In this document: positions 10,848 through 24,400 of the stretch, in pieces
How the letters are laid out: each line of letters starts with the position of its first letter
How positions within the stretch are numbered: position 1 is the stretch's first letter
Origin: Palaemon carinicauda
Lineage: Eukaryota > Arthropoda > Malacostraca > Decapoda > Palaemonidae
Length of the DNA: 64,000 nt
Assembly: GCF_036898095.1 (NCBI RefSeq)
Contig: NC_090743.1
Span: 20,799,479-20,863,478 of the forward strand
Direction of reading: 5' to 3'
Notes under the pieces: generated by a model
Databases searched by the model: none
Told to the model about the DNA's origin: nothing
Seen by the model: the letters and a program-made list of their open reading frames with translations, nothing else
Program-made: the position numbers and the translations under genes

Positions 10848-11944
10848 CTGAATGGATTGAGATAAACTACTGGAAAGGCAAAATAGTATTAGTATGAATG
10901 TGGCAGTGACTGTTGCATTGTTTCCTCTGAAACCCTCCATTTCAGGGGAATTACTTTACACATACATACATACATACATAAGAAGAAACCAAGAAGCCTA
11001 TCAACTTGTTAGAGAGGTTTCAACAAGTGGATGGAATCTTTTAAGACCATCATAATTTCACGCATGACGATAAAAAATGAAAAGGGAAAAGCAAATAAAA
11101 CCCAATTAATATGCATATATCTAGCAGATATAGGTGATCACAGCAGTCGGTAAATGCATGCGTTATATATTGTAGTTTTAAACAGAACAAGAATTAGATG
11201 GATAGCTGTAAAGGGGCATTTGTGTCATAGATTTTGGTGGAGGAGCTTGGCAGGCAGGGAACAACGATAATAATAAAATAATCTTTATTACCGTATATTA
11301 TACTAATTATCATAGCTCAGTAAAATTTTGAAGCTACTTGTATTTTATTCACCAACACGTCATTTTAATGAAACATATAGGGATGAATTTTTAAAATGCG
11401 TTATTAGTTAGGGGGATTGGTTGCAGCCTGCCTACGTTCATTCTAAGTGTCTCGATAATGTGGATTTGACAATGAACGAGCAATATGCGGTGTGAAATGC
11501 TGAGTGGCCGGGAATGTATACGATAAAATTAATGCCTAAGTCCTGGAGAGAGTAGGGTTCCCCTGCAATATAGGCCCAGAATAGCAGCCCTTATAGTAAA
11601 GTACTGTACTTTAGCCACCCAAAGGTCTTATTTGTGAAATTGAATGCTAGATTGCAATTTCCAAGCAGAGTACTTCAATCCGTGTCATATATTTTACACT
11701 CTACCACGATTTCATAAGGAAATGCGTGGTTGTAACCACACGAGTTTTAAAATTTGGCTGTCCAAAATTGCTTACTACTTGAATAGAGCCATTGTAACAT
11801 TGTTGCTTGTTAAGATTAACTTACACATCAAATGTGATTATCAGTTTCTCTTTCACGCACTTCAACACTATTTACAACTTATCTTTTTATTCTCGTTGTA
11901 ACAAGTGATAAACAACTCACTATACGTGACAATTAAACCTCTTT
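10845..11944. other. Intergenic upstream of the host promoter
   Basis: A short (CATA)n near 10965, a diverged repeat near 11545 shared with 7484, and AT-rich unique sequence. No ORF or exon that I can support. Confidence 0.4.
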
Positions 11945-12325
11945 TCTCGGGACCAATGACATTCTAACTAGGTTAGAACGGCGATTATTATTGGTCATGA
12001 TTTTTTTTTAAAGGCCATACCCTTACCAAACCATATTGCACCGTCTCAGCCAATCAGAAAAGACCTATTTTTTAAAACGACTTCTGATTGGTCAGGTTGA
12101 TATCAGCAAGGCTGAGTAGGCGAAAAATCGAAAACAAACAACTCCTTATCTCGAGAGTGAAGAAGACGTCTCACAGCTGTGGTAACCTTCGGAAGTTTAC
12201 ATTTTACTTCCTTGGAGTGCACATTGTACATGACGCGTAATGCTACGAAGTGGAAATATCTTCTTGTGGTGTTAGTGAAGCAATGAGGCTTATAGTGTGA
12301 ATAAATAGGTGATAATTAAGCGGAA
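11945..12325 (+). promoter_or_regulatory. Probable promoter and 5' UTR of the host gene
   Basis: Four CCAAT pentamers lie here: GACCAAT at 11951, ATTGGTC near 11990, CCAATCAGAA at 12050 and TTCTGATTGG at 12082, arranged as two inverted pairs. Paired CCAAT boxes are typical NF-Y sites. The local sequence is richer in CpG (CTCGAG, GACGTC, ACGCG) than the surrounding intergenic DNA. No TATA box at a convincing distance. The transcription start is presumably between about 12110 and 12250 (inference). Confidence 0.5.
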
Positions 12326-12422
12326 ATGGGAGATTCCATATCGGAATCGTCCAGTAGTTGGACCCGCGATGAATTTGAATATGTGGATGAAGTGCGTATG
12401 GGGAAAAAGAAAAACAGTAAAG
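12326..12422 (+). CDS. Host gene exon 1 (start exon)
   Basis: Codes for 32 residues beginning MGDSISESSSSW and ending KKKNSK, plus one base of the next codon (phase 1). The donor is AAAG|GTAAGA at 12423. TAA at 12317-12319 is in frame upstream, so the start is unlikely to lie further 5'. The segment RDEFEYVDE is acidic around aromatic residues and resembles a motif in exon 8. The following intron is about 15.9 kb. Confidence 0.8.
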
Positions 12423-15400
12423 GTAAGACGTATTTAAACTCCTTTCAATTAGAATTTTCCATTGATTATGCTATTATGAAATAGATGGAAATCTAAATCA
12501 TACGTGACATATTCAGATTCATCTTAATTAGGCCTAGACCCTAGACAGTGTTTGTTACCTTAGGTCAAGACCTAGGCCTAGTCAGTAGCTTAAACTTTAT
12601 TTGCCAAGAGATTGAACGTATTGTTGCTTATTTTAGGCCTCCTTTATACCCAAGGATAGGGTTATTAGACTCTACAAGGCTAGACTGTTAGAAGTCTGGA
12701 CCCCAGGGTACAGAAATTAGAATAGTTGGCTAATGACAGGATCCTTTATTTCCCCAAATACTTGAACATCTCTTTAATGACAGGATCCTTTATTTCCCCA
12801 AATACTTGAACATCTCTTTAATGACAGGATCCTTTATTTCCCCAAATACTTGAACATCTCTTTAATGACAGGATCCTTTATTTCCCCCAAATACTTGAAC
12901 ATCTCTTGAATCGTCTCGTGTTTTAGAGCTTTTAAGGCCATACTTGGTTCAAACTACTATTAAATTTTGGTGTCTCCATTCCCCTTTGTACAACAATTTT
13001 GGCTGCACCCAGTAGTACCGTAGTGAAAAACGACTTTTTGGACGAGGGATTAAACCAGTTGTTGAAGACAGATATCCGTTAAACCACTTGTCCAATGTTA
13101 AAGGGTTTTATTATAGTTCTGGTCAGGAATCGATCCTGCAATTTCATAGAAAAAAATTTACAGCAAAGACAGTTACAGGGAGTAGTTCCAACCTAACCTA
13201 GTATATCTGGTCCTGCCCCCTTACCTGACTGGGGATCCCCTAAAATTGATCTATTGTCAAAAATAATTTAAAAATCTGGAATGCATTCTAGCCTAACCAA
13301 ATACTACATTGGCTCTTCTGGTCTCTAAAGAGATCTGCTTTTGAACTGTCGAGGCAATCCTGAAAATGGTTTTTCTGAGCTCACACTGGAGACAGGTCTT
13401 ATCATATTTCCGGATATTTATTGTAGTTAAAGTTCAAAGTCCTTTTTTTCCATAATAACAGGTTTTCATCCTTTATAGTTTCATAGTTTAGGGAAGTGAC
13501 CAATTCACCTTACAGAACCTGTTCATAAGTACTGGTAAGGTAAAAGTGTCTCCAAAAAATGCAATCTCATTTTGGCTTTGGGAGACTACCAACAGCCTTT
13601 AAGAAAATCTCTATGGCTAAAGTTTTAGATGTTGTAGTATAGAAGTATCAGACCACCTTTACTGCGCATTATTCGTAGGAATGCGCTCTTCAGTCTTTAG
13701 CCACTTTTGTTCCCATAGTAACAAACCTTCCGTTTTTTATATGGATTTTCTTTCGGCGAAGCTGGAAGGTAGCCATTAGACTAAAAGTGCGAGGTGGCAA
13801 CCCTGCCTAACCGCTTGAGTGGGTAGGCCCAGGGGTGCTGGGGGTGCCCTATATATACTCTCACAGGTGTGAGCTACGTCACTTTCTTTTGGCTTGGTAG
13901 AAAGTGGATGTGTCCTCTTTCTCCTCCCAAGGCTGTCATTGGGCATTATAATCTTTTTCTCTTTTCAGGTGTGCTTGGTTCTTCTGATCACCTTCACCTG
14001 TCTTGGCGCGAGGGTGCTGCGTGCGGTACCTTCATGTCATCGCTGGATACCGACCCGCACTTTCTGTGTCCTTTGTTGCGAGCAGGGTTCGCCCTGTGCA
14101 GAGTGAAGGGAGTGGTCTGCCTTTCAATGAGAAAAAGTTGGACGGAGCAGAAAGAAGACTAAGAGCGATCTTTCTCCCTCAGGGGCGAGGAAAGCGCGTT
14201 CTTCTTATCGCACCCCCAGGAAGGACCCTTCGCCAGAGCCTACAGCATCTTTCATTTTGGAGGTCTGTGACATCCATCTGTCGTCTTCTCCTGAATCTTC
14301 CATGTGCGAACATGGTGATTGCTTATGTTTGTCCCTCCAACGACCTTCTGCTGACGACGATCCTACTCACCATCGTGGGACATCGTCGTCCATTAACTTT
14401 CAGCCTTCTATTTCTTCCAACAGGAATACTTGGGCTGTTGGAATGATCTTCCAGAGACCAGTGCTCCTTCCACCAGTGGCGCGCGGGGACGAGCTTCTCC
14501 TCTCTTGTCCTTCTTTTGCTCGTCGTTTGCGATGATCCGAAGATCATCAGGATCGTAGATCATCGCGATCCGAACGATCGTCGTCTAGAAGGCGTTCATA
14601 CTCTTGAGCTCGGAGGTGTTCCTCTTCACGAAGAGAATTCTTGCGATCACAAGCATCTGAGTCTAGACCTAGGTCCAGACGTTCGTGCTCTAGATCACAA
14701 GGTTGAACGCGATCGCGAGGACGAAGCTCCCGTTCAAAAAGGGCAATGTTCACGATCGCGAGGCCAGTGCTCACGTCGCGAGCTAGGCACTTATAGCGTT
14801 CACGCCGTTCCAGATCGAGAGCTGGACGCTCCCGTTCATGATCGATCCTCAAGGTCTTGACGGTCCTCGTCTAGAGGTAGAGGTAGGCGTTCACGCAGTC
14901 CATCAGCGCATATCCCCTCAACCCATAATTCTCTTAAACGACCCCTGCCCGACCATGATCATGAGACAGACCGTTCCTCAGAGAGGCCTCCTTCTAAATC
15001 TGCAGTGCCTATTGCGGCTTTAGCGAAGCGTTCGCCTATGCAATGCTCTACAGTGCATCCTGGTGTGATGCGTTCACCAACGCTTCAGGTTGCCCCTACT
15101 CAGAGGACCTCTCTACTGACATCGTCGGGTTTAGGTGTTCTTTTGCATCAACAGGAATGCCCTAAGCTTCCTGCTTCCAGTTTGTACTCGTGTTGCGAGC
15201 ACTTTGCTCGTGATACGCTCCCATTGTCGAGTGAAACTCGCGATTTTGCGCACTAATCGGCAGTTTCCTTGAGCGATTCACGAGCAGAGGTTTTAGAACA
15301 GCGAGCAAGTGTGATACCAATACCTCCGCCTCCGGCCTCTACCACCTCTAGCTGCAGTCTTATAACCATCCCAGAAGGGTTTAAGGAGGCTCATAATAGG

Positions 15401-18400
15401 TTCGCTGACGCTCCTATTAGCCTGGACCGTCCTCCTCGTCCGTCCAAGGAACATATCCTGTTGTTGCAAAGACACTCCCCTACGTCTGCGCAGGCTTCCT
15501 CTAGAGCTACCCTGGGGGACGTTCTCCTGGAATCTCAAGGGGAGCCCAGGGCTTACCCTGAGGTTCTGGGTACCTTTTTCTTTACCCTGCAGAAGTTTTT
15601 GGGTGTGGTTCCTTCCACCGCCACAGGCCCTGACTGCTCCAGTCAGAGCTACTCCAAGAATTCACTTTGCGTCTTCTTGGAGTTCGTCTCTTGGGAGTCA
15701 TGACCCTAGAAGGAGACCATCGTCGGACAAGGCACGAAGTACTCCTTCAACTCGATCTCATGCCGAGGTGCCTCCTTCTTCTGACTCTTATATGGCTAAC
15801 TTTCCCTATACTGAGGTTAAGACAAGGGAAATCATTACAAAGAGGCAGAAGAGAAGGACGAGAGGTGTAACTCCACTGCACGCCGATATCATCCACCCTA
15901 GGACAAGTAGGGACATAGGCTCTCCCAGGGAGATCTCTGTATACCCCTTCAACCCTCAAGAAACTGAGTTAGTGCCACTGGACCAGCGTCCTATCTCCTT
16001 ACCTTCTTCTCCCAAGTTCTTCCTTCCAACATCGTGGAGGAACACTTCCCTGTGCGAAGGGAATCTAAAGACACCAAAACCAAGCCTAAGAATGCTGCGG
16101 TAAGGGAAGCTCTTTTGGCTAAGGCACGCAGGTCCCTCATTCGATCCTGTTGACCCTGACCTACCCCAAGCTCTGGTTGAGAGCCTGGAGGTAGATGAGC
16201 CATTGGACACAGACGTCGAAAATTTTCCGAGAGCAGCTATTCTGAACTTTCACTCGGAACAAGAGAGACGAGTTGGAGCATACCTTTTGGCAGATCCTCT
16301 CTTGCATGAGGTCGATCAATGGGCTGTCAACTACTGGTACCACCACCCAGGAAGGCAAGGGTATGGTTCTTGACGAAATCTTTTGAGACTCAGAAGCCCC
16401 CTAGAACCAGTTTAGCCTTGCCCTGGTCTAAAGCCCTGGTGGCTGCCAAAAGGAAGCTATTGCCCAGATAGCCGGAACTTCTAGTTCCTTGAGGGCAGGT
16501 TCCTCCTCTTGGTCTTTACCACTTCCTTTTGTCCTTAAAACAGATTTTGAAGTAGGAAGAATCCATTTTTGGGTGAGATAGCCATGTCGTCCTGATGGAA
16601 GGACCCTCCGGCAACTTCCTACTGTATAATATGTCTGCGAGTGATGTTACAAGAGAATTACCGTCGGGTATCACGGGGTTCTAACCCCCGGAACGACTAT
16701 CCTAAGATATGTATAATCTGGGATGTATCCGTAGATATCTGCACCCCTAACAGACTTAACCCAGTCTAAGAATCTAGGGAGAAGGATAGGTGAAAAGCCA
16801 TTACATATCCTCTCCCCTCATGGTACTGTTCGTCACTGATGACGCCATTCCTTTGTTCGCAGCGATCCTACTTTGTACGTAGTTTTTTCGAGTGCGCTTA
16901 TTTCAGCATTTTTGGAGTAATTCCACGCATGATGGCTTCCTCTTTGTCGTCTAAGTTCGAGTACCCTCTTCTTTTACAGTTTGAATTAGCTGTGTCTTAG
17001 ATCCCCTCGGGGAGTGGTTATTTAGCTTTATTAGGCAATGAGGGAGCCAGGCACTCCGAGTCCAGCTGGCCTTTGGGCGCCATGTTGCGTACCCGACTGC
17101 CCTCTTATTATGTGTTCACTTAGTCTTATTTCACTAGTACAGTATCACGTTAGCTAGCCTTATTTTAGCATTACGATGCCTTGGGCTGTGTTTTGTGATT
17201 ACATTTACCATGCATTAATGTTATTTAAGTTTTAGTGCTTGTCAGTCCCGGCTAGCCTAGCTTAGAGATTGGTAAAGTTTTAGTTGGAGATGGGCTTGCC
17301 GATGGCGATCAGGTCTTTCTTACTGGACTCGTTGGCAGTAGCCATTTTACCCTTAGAGGGTTTTTTACCTCTGTTATACTAGTTTACTGAGCCCCTATGC
17401 CCGCCTGCCTTCGATCCCCCGTTTTTTTCGACGTATTAGGCTTAGCCTAGCTCTCGTCGGCAAATCCGGTCCGCCATGTTGCATTTGCTCGTGGTCTCCC
17501 ATGCTACGACTGCGCAGTCCATTGGAGCTCGCTTTTGCGAAGGGTGATTTCTACTTGTCGGTGTGCCAACATAACTGCGCTGCTGTTACGCAGTCCATTG
17601 GAGCTCCTCTGCAAAGGGCGATCTCAACTTGTCGGTGCGCCGACTTACCTGCTCTGCCTTTACCTCCTAGCCTCTGAGATTTCTTGATCGACCTGTGGCA
17701 TCCTATATTTATTTTATTCTGTTTTAGTCTTTCTAACCTCTTCTGGGATTCAAGGTGCGGCTGCCTAGAGTGTGTCTATCTAGAGACTCTTCCTTGTTGG
17801 GATAACCCTCGGATTGAATCCAGATTTCTTTATGAGCCTGACATCTTGCTGTCGCCTCTGTTCTGGACGAGATCGAGGGGGAACCGCATTCGACCATGTC
17901 CCTCAACTCTTCGAAGGAATCTCTGACGAAGGGTGTTCTGGCTCAAACCCTCTTCTCTTGGCAGTTGAGCTCCTTAACATAGAGAGAGGCGCGAAGTACG
18001 CCATGCAGGCTGCTTCGTGGCTCGACCTATTGTTGGGATCCTGGGGCTTCATGATGCGTTCCCACAATCTTACTATGCAGTCTTTCCTTTAGTTGGGTAC
18101 TCAAACTTTTGAGTTCTTATCGCACTACATTATCAACTTGTGGGCGAACGCTATCCTCAAGAGAAGGGATACCATCATTAGGCATTTCCATTAACAGGTG
18201 CCGAGGGTGGAGGTCTTGCGTTCGAGGAATTCCACCCTTGAGTGTTCTTCTCTCTTCGTTCCAGAGAGATTGTGAGGGCTGCTGAACGATGGAGGAAATT
18301 GTCGAACGATTCTCTCCTCCACAGGGCCGTGACATCAAGGTCTAGGACCTTCCCAGTCTTCTAGCGGCCAGCAGGCTGCTGCTTCTCATCCCTCAACCTC

Positions 18401-21400
18401 TAGGTCCTCAGGACCTACTAAAGTGTCTTAAGAGGCCCTTTCCGTCCAAAGGCCAGAAAGGGAACAAGTCCTTCAGAGGAAAGAAGGGAGTGAAAGGCAT
18501 TGGCCGAGGTGGTCACTCCCACTAGGAATGGCATTCCTTTTCATCTACCACCTGTGGGAGGATGCCTGCAGCACCTCTGGCAGAGGTGGCAGAATCCTGG
18601 ACGATCGAAGTGGTTGCCTTAGGGTATTGCGTCCCGTTCATTCAATCTCTCCCTCTTCTGACTCGGGATCCAGTACGTCAAATTTTCTTTGCAAAGGGAT
18701 CCGCAAAGAAGCTGACCCTCGGGGCCGAAGTCCAGGCCATGCTGCAGAAGGGTGCTCTCCAAGAGGTTGTGGACGGGTCTCCAGGCTTTTACAGTCAAAT
18801 TTTTCTAGTGAAAAAGGCGACTGGAGGTGGAGACCAGTCGTTGATCTCTCCCCCCGAAAAAGTTTGTTCAACAGAGTCTGTTCAGAATGGAGACGGCAGA
18901 CATGGTCATACAGGCAGTTCGACCAAGGGACTTCCTGTGCACTCGGGATCTCAAGGACGCCTATTTTCAGATGCCAATCCATCCATCTTCAAGGAAGTAT
19001 CTCTGGTTCATACACAAGGACAAAATATACCAGTTCAAGGTTCTATGCTTCGGTCTCGCGACACCACCTCAAGTCTTTACCAGGGTGTTCATCCTAGTGT
19101 CATCATGGGCTCACAGGAACGGAATTTGTCTCCTCAGGTATCTAGATGATTGGCTGGTTCTGGCAGACTCGGAGACGACCTTTCTTCGTCACCGAGACAT
19201 GCTTCTCGAGTTTTGTCAGGACCTGGGGTTCTCGATAAATCTTGAAGTGATCTCTGCTACCTTCTCAAAGACTGGTATACCTCGGTATGATAATAGACAC
19301 CGTCCAACAGAAAGTCTTCCCATCAGACGAAAGAATGCACAAACTGAGAGAAGTGGCTTCACCCTTCCTTAGACGGGAAGTTCTACCGGCCTCTTGTCGG
19401 TTGAGTCTGTTAGTTTACTTAGCCTCTCTCTTCCGTCTAGTTCCAAAAGGCCACCTCAGGATAAGATCCCTTGTCTCTGCCATTCATGAGCGGCCTTTAA
19501 GCTTTTAAATGGCAGCTGAAGTTCGTGTGGAACCAACACTCAGATTCACTGGGCACTCGAGGACCAATTACTCAAGAACAAGTGACCTACTTGCTTTGGT
19601 GGGTGGCAGGTGAAAATCTTCGCAAAGGTCAGGATATTCTTGTCCCTCCTGTGAACTTGATGCTCTTTACAGACATCAAAAGAAGGGTGGGGACCCCAAT
19701 TGCTGCTTCATATAATCTCATGCCTTTGATCAGTCGGGAAGGTGTACCAACACACAAATCTCCTAGAGATGAGAGCAGCATACCTAGCTCTTCTTCAGTT
19801 CCAACAGTTGCTGGGAGGTCACTCAGTGGTGTTGATGAGCGACACCACCACAGTAGTGGCTTACATAAACAAACAAGGCGGTACCTTTTCGCAGCCTCTA
19901 TGCCATCTTGCAGTAAAGATTCTCAGATGGTCAGAAAAGCATTCGGTGTCCCTATCAGCTCGCTTCATGCCAGGCAAGAGAAATTTGCTCGCGGACAATC
20001 TGAGCAGAGTGACTCAGATAGTAGGCTCCGAATGGTCTTTGAATTCTCTGATAGCCAACAAAGTCCTGACTTTGTGGGGTTCTCTGAGTGTAGACTTGTT
20101 CGCAACATCTCTGAACAGCAAACTTCGGTTGTACTGTTCTCCAGTTCCGGGCCGTCGGGCTCTATGGCAGGATGCATATCAACAACGGTGGGACAACATC
20201 GACGTGTATGCCTTTCCCTCGTTTTGTCTAATGAGAAGACTGTGCAACAAGACCAGAGCATCCAAATACCTAATGATGACCCAAGTAGCTCCGTGATGGC
20301 ATTATGTAGAGTGGTTCGGACCTCCTGCAACTACTAGTAAATCTAACGAGAGAGCTCCCTCCACAACCAGATCTACTCAAACAACCACATGCAAACATCT
20401 TCCTCAGAACTGTGCAGTCGCTTCGACTTCACGCATGGAGACTATCCAGCGTCTCCTCTCTCAGAAGGGCTTTTCACAACAAGGTGCAGAGAGAATATCC
20501 AGATACTTGCATAAGTCCTCAGCGTCCGTGTACCAGACAAAATGGACAGTCTTCTGTGGTTGGTGTCGTTAAAGGAATCCCTCTCCTCTTGATGTCTCTA
20601 TACCAGTAATAGCGGAGTTCCTCGTATACCTTCGGGAGGAAAAGCTCTTTTCTGTCTCAGCGGTGAAAGGCTATCACTTAGCTTTGAGCCTCATCTTTCA
20701 GCTGAAAGGAATGGAGATTTCCTCTTCGTTGAAGCTTTCTTTACTCATACGGAGTTACGAGATCACTTGCTCTCAGTCAGAGATTTGGTCTCCTCCTTGG
20801 AACGTGGTTTGCGTTTTGAGATCTTTTAAAGGACCTCCCTACAAACCATTATGCCATACAACTGACCGAAACCTCACTTTGAAGACGGCATTCCTTCTTG
20901 CTTTAGCGTCGGCAAAGAGTCTGTGAACTTCTTGGCTTCTCGTATGACATGGCCCATTCCAGGGGTTGGGGGAAAGTGACACTCGGCTTCGTCGCCGAGT
21001 TCATTGCCAAGACTCAGATTTGGGCCCTTTGAGATTATGAGTCAACTTTCTGTAACCAGTGACCCAGATCAATTGTTACTATGCCCAGTGAGGAGTATGA
21101 GATATTATCTTAAACGCACTGCAGCAACACGGCCCTGAGTAACATCTGTTTTTGTTAGCTCTGGTAGGGTAAAGAGGAGGATCACTAAAAACACAGTTTC
21201 ATCCTGGATTTGCCAGGTGATCGAAAGAGCCTTGGCTCCTTATCCTCCTTCGACTCGACGACCATGAGCCCATGATGTCAGGGGCATCAGTATGTCTTTG
21301 GCATTGAAACGTAACTTTTCCGTGTTACAACTATTACTAGCGGGCGTGTGGAAAAGAAAGAATACACTCGCAGCCCAATATTTAAGAGACGTAACCCACA

Positions 21401-24400
21401 GGAGACTCGATACTTTTACTATTGTTCCTGTGGTGCCTGCTCAACAAGTGGTTTAAGAATACCTCAGGCTCCTTGATGAACAAGTAGTAGTTAGTTGAGG
21501 GCATTGGTTAGCTGGGTTAAGACTGGGATGAATGAGAGCCTGTCTGGCTTTTTCATTCTTCATCTTCCCCTTCCCTGGGTTACAGCACCATGGGTTCCTC
21601 TGCAAGCTGGTAATTATCACTTCTCATGTGTTGCCTAGTATAACGCATAAATTTATGCACTGTCCACATCCCCAGTGTTTCCTGCGAGGTAAGCAATGGT
21701 ATACGTCTTTACTAATTCCTTTATAAACTCGGAATGTGTTCATATGACGTACAAAACTCCCATGACAATGAATTGCTCAGGCCGGTATGATACTCATTTT
21801 GTATATTTTAATTGAGGTGTCAAAGTTTTCCCTAGACCACAGTCATATACTGTACTGTACTATATAAAACTGGGTCACCAAAAATGAAATTTAATTACAG
21901 TATAAATCAGTTTAGCTTCATATAATATCCATCTAAAAATTAATCAGTAACATTAACCATGCTAGAGCCAGGCGGTGCCTTTAGTGCTGCTTAATGCTTG
22001 CCGAAATGTCCACCGTTGCTTTACTTTATACAATAATTTCTCAAAGCTCGCCACTTGGTTTCTCCATGCTAATCTGTTTAGATATTTATTTAGAGGAGTC
22101 TTGTATCCTGGAAGCTTACAAGAAGGTAGGATTTATGGAGTTTCCTAATTTTTTTTACTTATCATCCGTATCTACAAAACCCCTCTAAATTATATCCTAT
22201 TTGGGGAGAGGGATGATAATTCAATACAGTAATTAATCTCTCGTTTAGCTTCGTTACTATTATGCTGTCCTGTGATAGTAAGGGGGACTATCTGACTCAA
22301 AAGCAGATTGGAGAATGATTATATGATGGTAATCTTGTCGTAAAGAAATTGAAATTAACAATGGAGTCTGGAAGTTCATTTATATAGAAGGGTATATGCA
22401 CTCGAGTTTAAATATTGTAAATTCCGGTTACTGTATTTTGTGAATATCAACAAAACATGTGGTATCTTTCATTGGGACATACACGTGACTTCTGGTACGT
22501 ACCTTTATCACACAGTTGACTATTTGTTATAATTTTAGAAAATTATACATGGAAATTAACTTTTACATGGCCAAAAAAAGTTGACCAAAAGAAGAAATAC
22601 ACTTCCACATCCATTTTCCCAAAGCCAAAGGAAACTCCCATCCCCTATGAAAATTCCTTCCCCCTTGAAAGTCCCTTCCCTCATAGTGAGGATTTAGGTT
22701 TTAAAGGTAACAAAAATTCTTTTATAAATTTTTTTTTTTTCAATCAAAAAAAAAAAAGTGAGTAGAGTTGAATTTCAGTGTGTAATGTTATCCTTTTATG
22801 ATATATTTTAAGAACTTTTTCTAAAAATAGAATACACAGCTTTAATCTAGCAAATAGTTGAGTTATCAGATAATGAGATATTTAGTTTATATAAATACTA
22901 ACTTTATCATCTTTTAATCAGGAATCGCACTTTTTTTTATCAAGGATACACATCAAACTTATGATTAAATAAAAACAATGAGAAAGAGAGCGAGAGAGAT
23001 TGAGATTTTGTTGTCAGTATTAATTCCATTTAAAGCACAACTACAGTTCTTGAGTGGATATTGAAAATATCCTTAGTTTGCTATTGTCCTCATAATTCTG
23101 CTTCCTCAATAGCTATTAACTCAAAATAATTAAATAATTTCTGGAACATGTAATACAGTGTTCTTATATATTTTCATTCCCAAGATATAATTAGATAACC
23201 ACAAAGGGTGGGATGTTTGCCACTTAGTCTTGTTTAGACTTGAGCAAAGAAGGCTGAGTGACCTCTGATAAGGGTAGAAGGAAGGACGTCTTCATATCAT
23301 ATTGGTGTGTTTACATTTCTGTGCAAGAGGCAGCCACTGCCATCATGCCTGATTAATTTCCGACAGGAGTGGGAGGGCAGAGGAATCCACTATCAATTCG
23401 CTACGTTCCCAAATATTTGTGGTTTGATCTTGTACTCTTCCATGAGGCCTGATTTCTTTGGGTTTCAGTCTTCTGGTAGTGCAATTAGCTGGATTTTCTT
23501 TTTCAGGTCTCTCCTTCAAGGCAAAGTGGTGGAGGTGAACTTGGACAACACCCGGCTTTGACGTACATCTCCAAGCAAGGAGGGACCTACTCTCTGACAT
23601 GGTACGAGATCGCAAGGGACCTCCTCACCTGGTCAACAGGTCTAGACTTTTCACTAGTAACGAGGTTCATCCAAGGCAACTTGAATGTCATAGCAGATTG
23701 TCTCAGTAGGAAGGGACAAATAATTCCAACAGATTGGACCCTCCACAAGGATGTATGCAAGAGACTTTGGGCCACCTGGGGCCAGCCAACCATAGATCTC
23801 TTCGCAACCTCGATGACCAAGAGGCTCCCAATAGTTTGCTCACCTATCCCGGACCCAGCAGTAGTTCATATAGATGCCTTTCTACTAGATTGGTCACATC
23901 TAGATCTATATGCATTCCCTCCGTTCAAGATTGTCAACAAGGTACTGCAGAAGTTCGCCTCTCACGAAGGGACGAGGTTGACGCTAGTTGCTTCCCTCTG
24001 GCCCGCGAGAGAATAACTCACCGAGGTACTTCGATGGCTAGTAGACGTTCCCAGAACACTTCCCCTAAGGGTGGACCTTCTACGTCAACCACGCGTAAAG
24101 AAGGTACACCAAGGCCTCCACGCTCTTCGTCTGACTGCCTTCAGATTATCGAAAGACTCTCGAGAGCTAGAGGCTTTTCGAAGGAGGCAACCAGAGCGTT
24201 TGCTAGAGCAAGGAGAACATCCACCCTTAGAATCTACCAATCGAAGTGGGAAATCTTCCGAAACTGGTACAAGTCAGTATCCGTATCCTCGACCAGTACC
24301 TCTGTAACTCAAATAGCTGACTTTCTCTTATATCTGAGGAAAGAACGATCTCTTTCAGCTCCCACTATCAAGGGTTACAGAAGCATGTTGGCATCAGTCT

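Larger units (their letters stand above)
13708..21850 (+). mobile_element. DIRS retrotransposon, element A (degenerate, interrupted)
   Basis: The left terminal repeat (13708-13890) contains TTTCTTTCGGCGAAGCTGG, a GGTAGCCATTAGACT stretch and GAGCTACGTCACTTTC, which recur inverted at 27300-27500 and direct at 36231-36430 (element D). Inside are remnants of gag, RT, RNase H and tyrosine recombinase in the DIRS order. The 3' UTR is recognisable to about 21850 by similarity with 26990-27110, but the right terminal repeat is missing here. A 1.3-kb insertion splits gag. All in sense with the host gene. Confidence 0.8.

Noticed and set aside
10416..10940. 174-codon minus-strand ORF with Ser-Leu repeats
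   Set aside because: Crosses a LINE-tail repeat and the (GA)n microsatellite; no protein-like conservation.
12731..12907. CRISPR-like array
   Set aside because: Direct 44-bp repeats without spacers in a eukaryotic intron: a plain tandem repeat.
14323..14860. Overlapping Arg/Asp/His-rich ORFs on both strands
   Set aside because: Caused by the repetitive Arg/Ser-type coding zone of DIRS A gag, which is open in several frames.
18638..18982. 114-codon minus-strand ORF
   Set aside because: Antisense shadow of the DIRS A reverse transcriptase.
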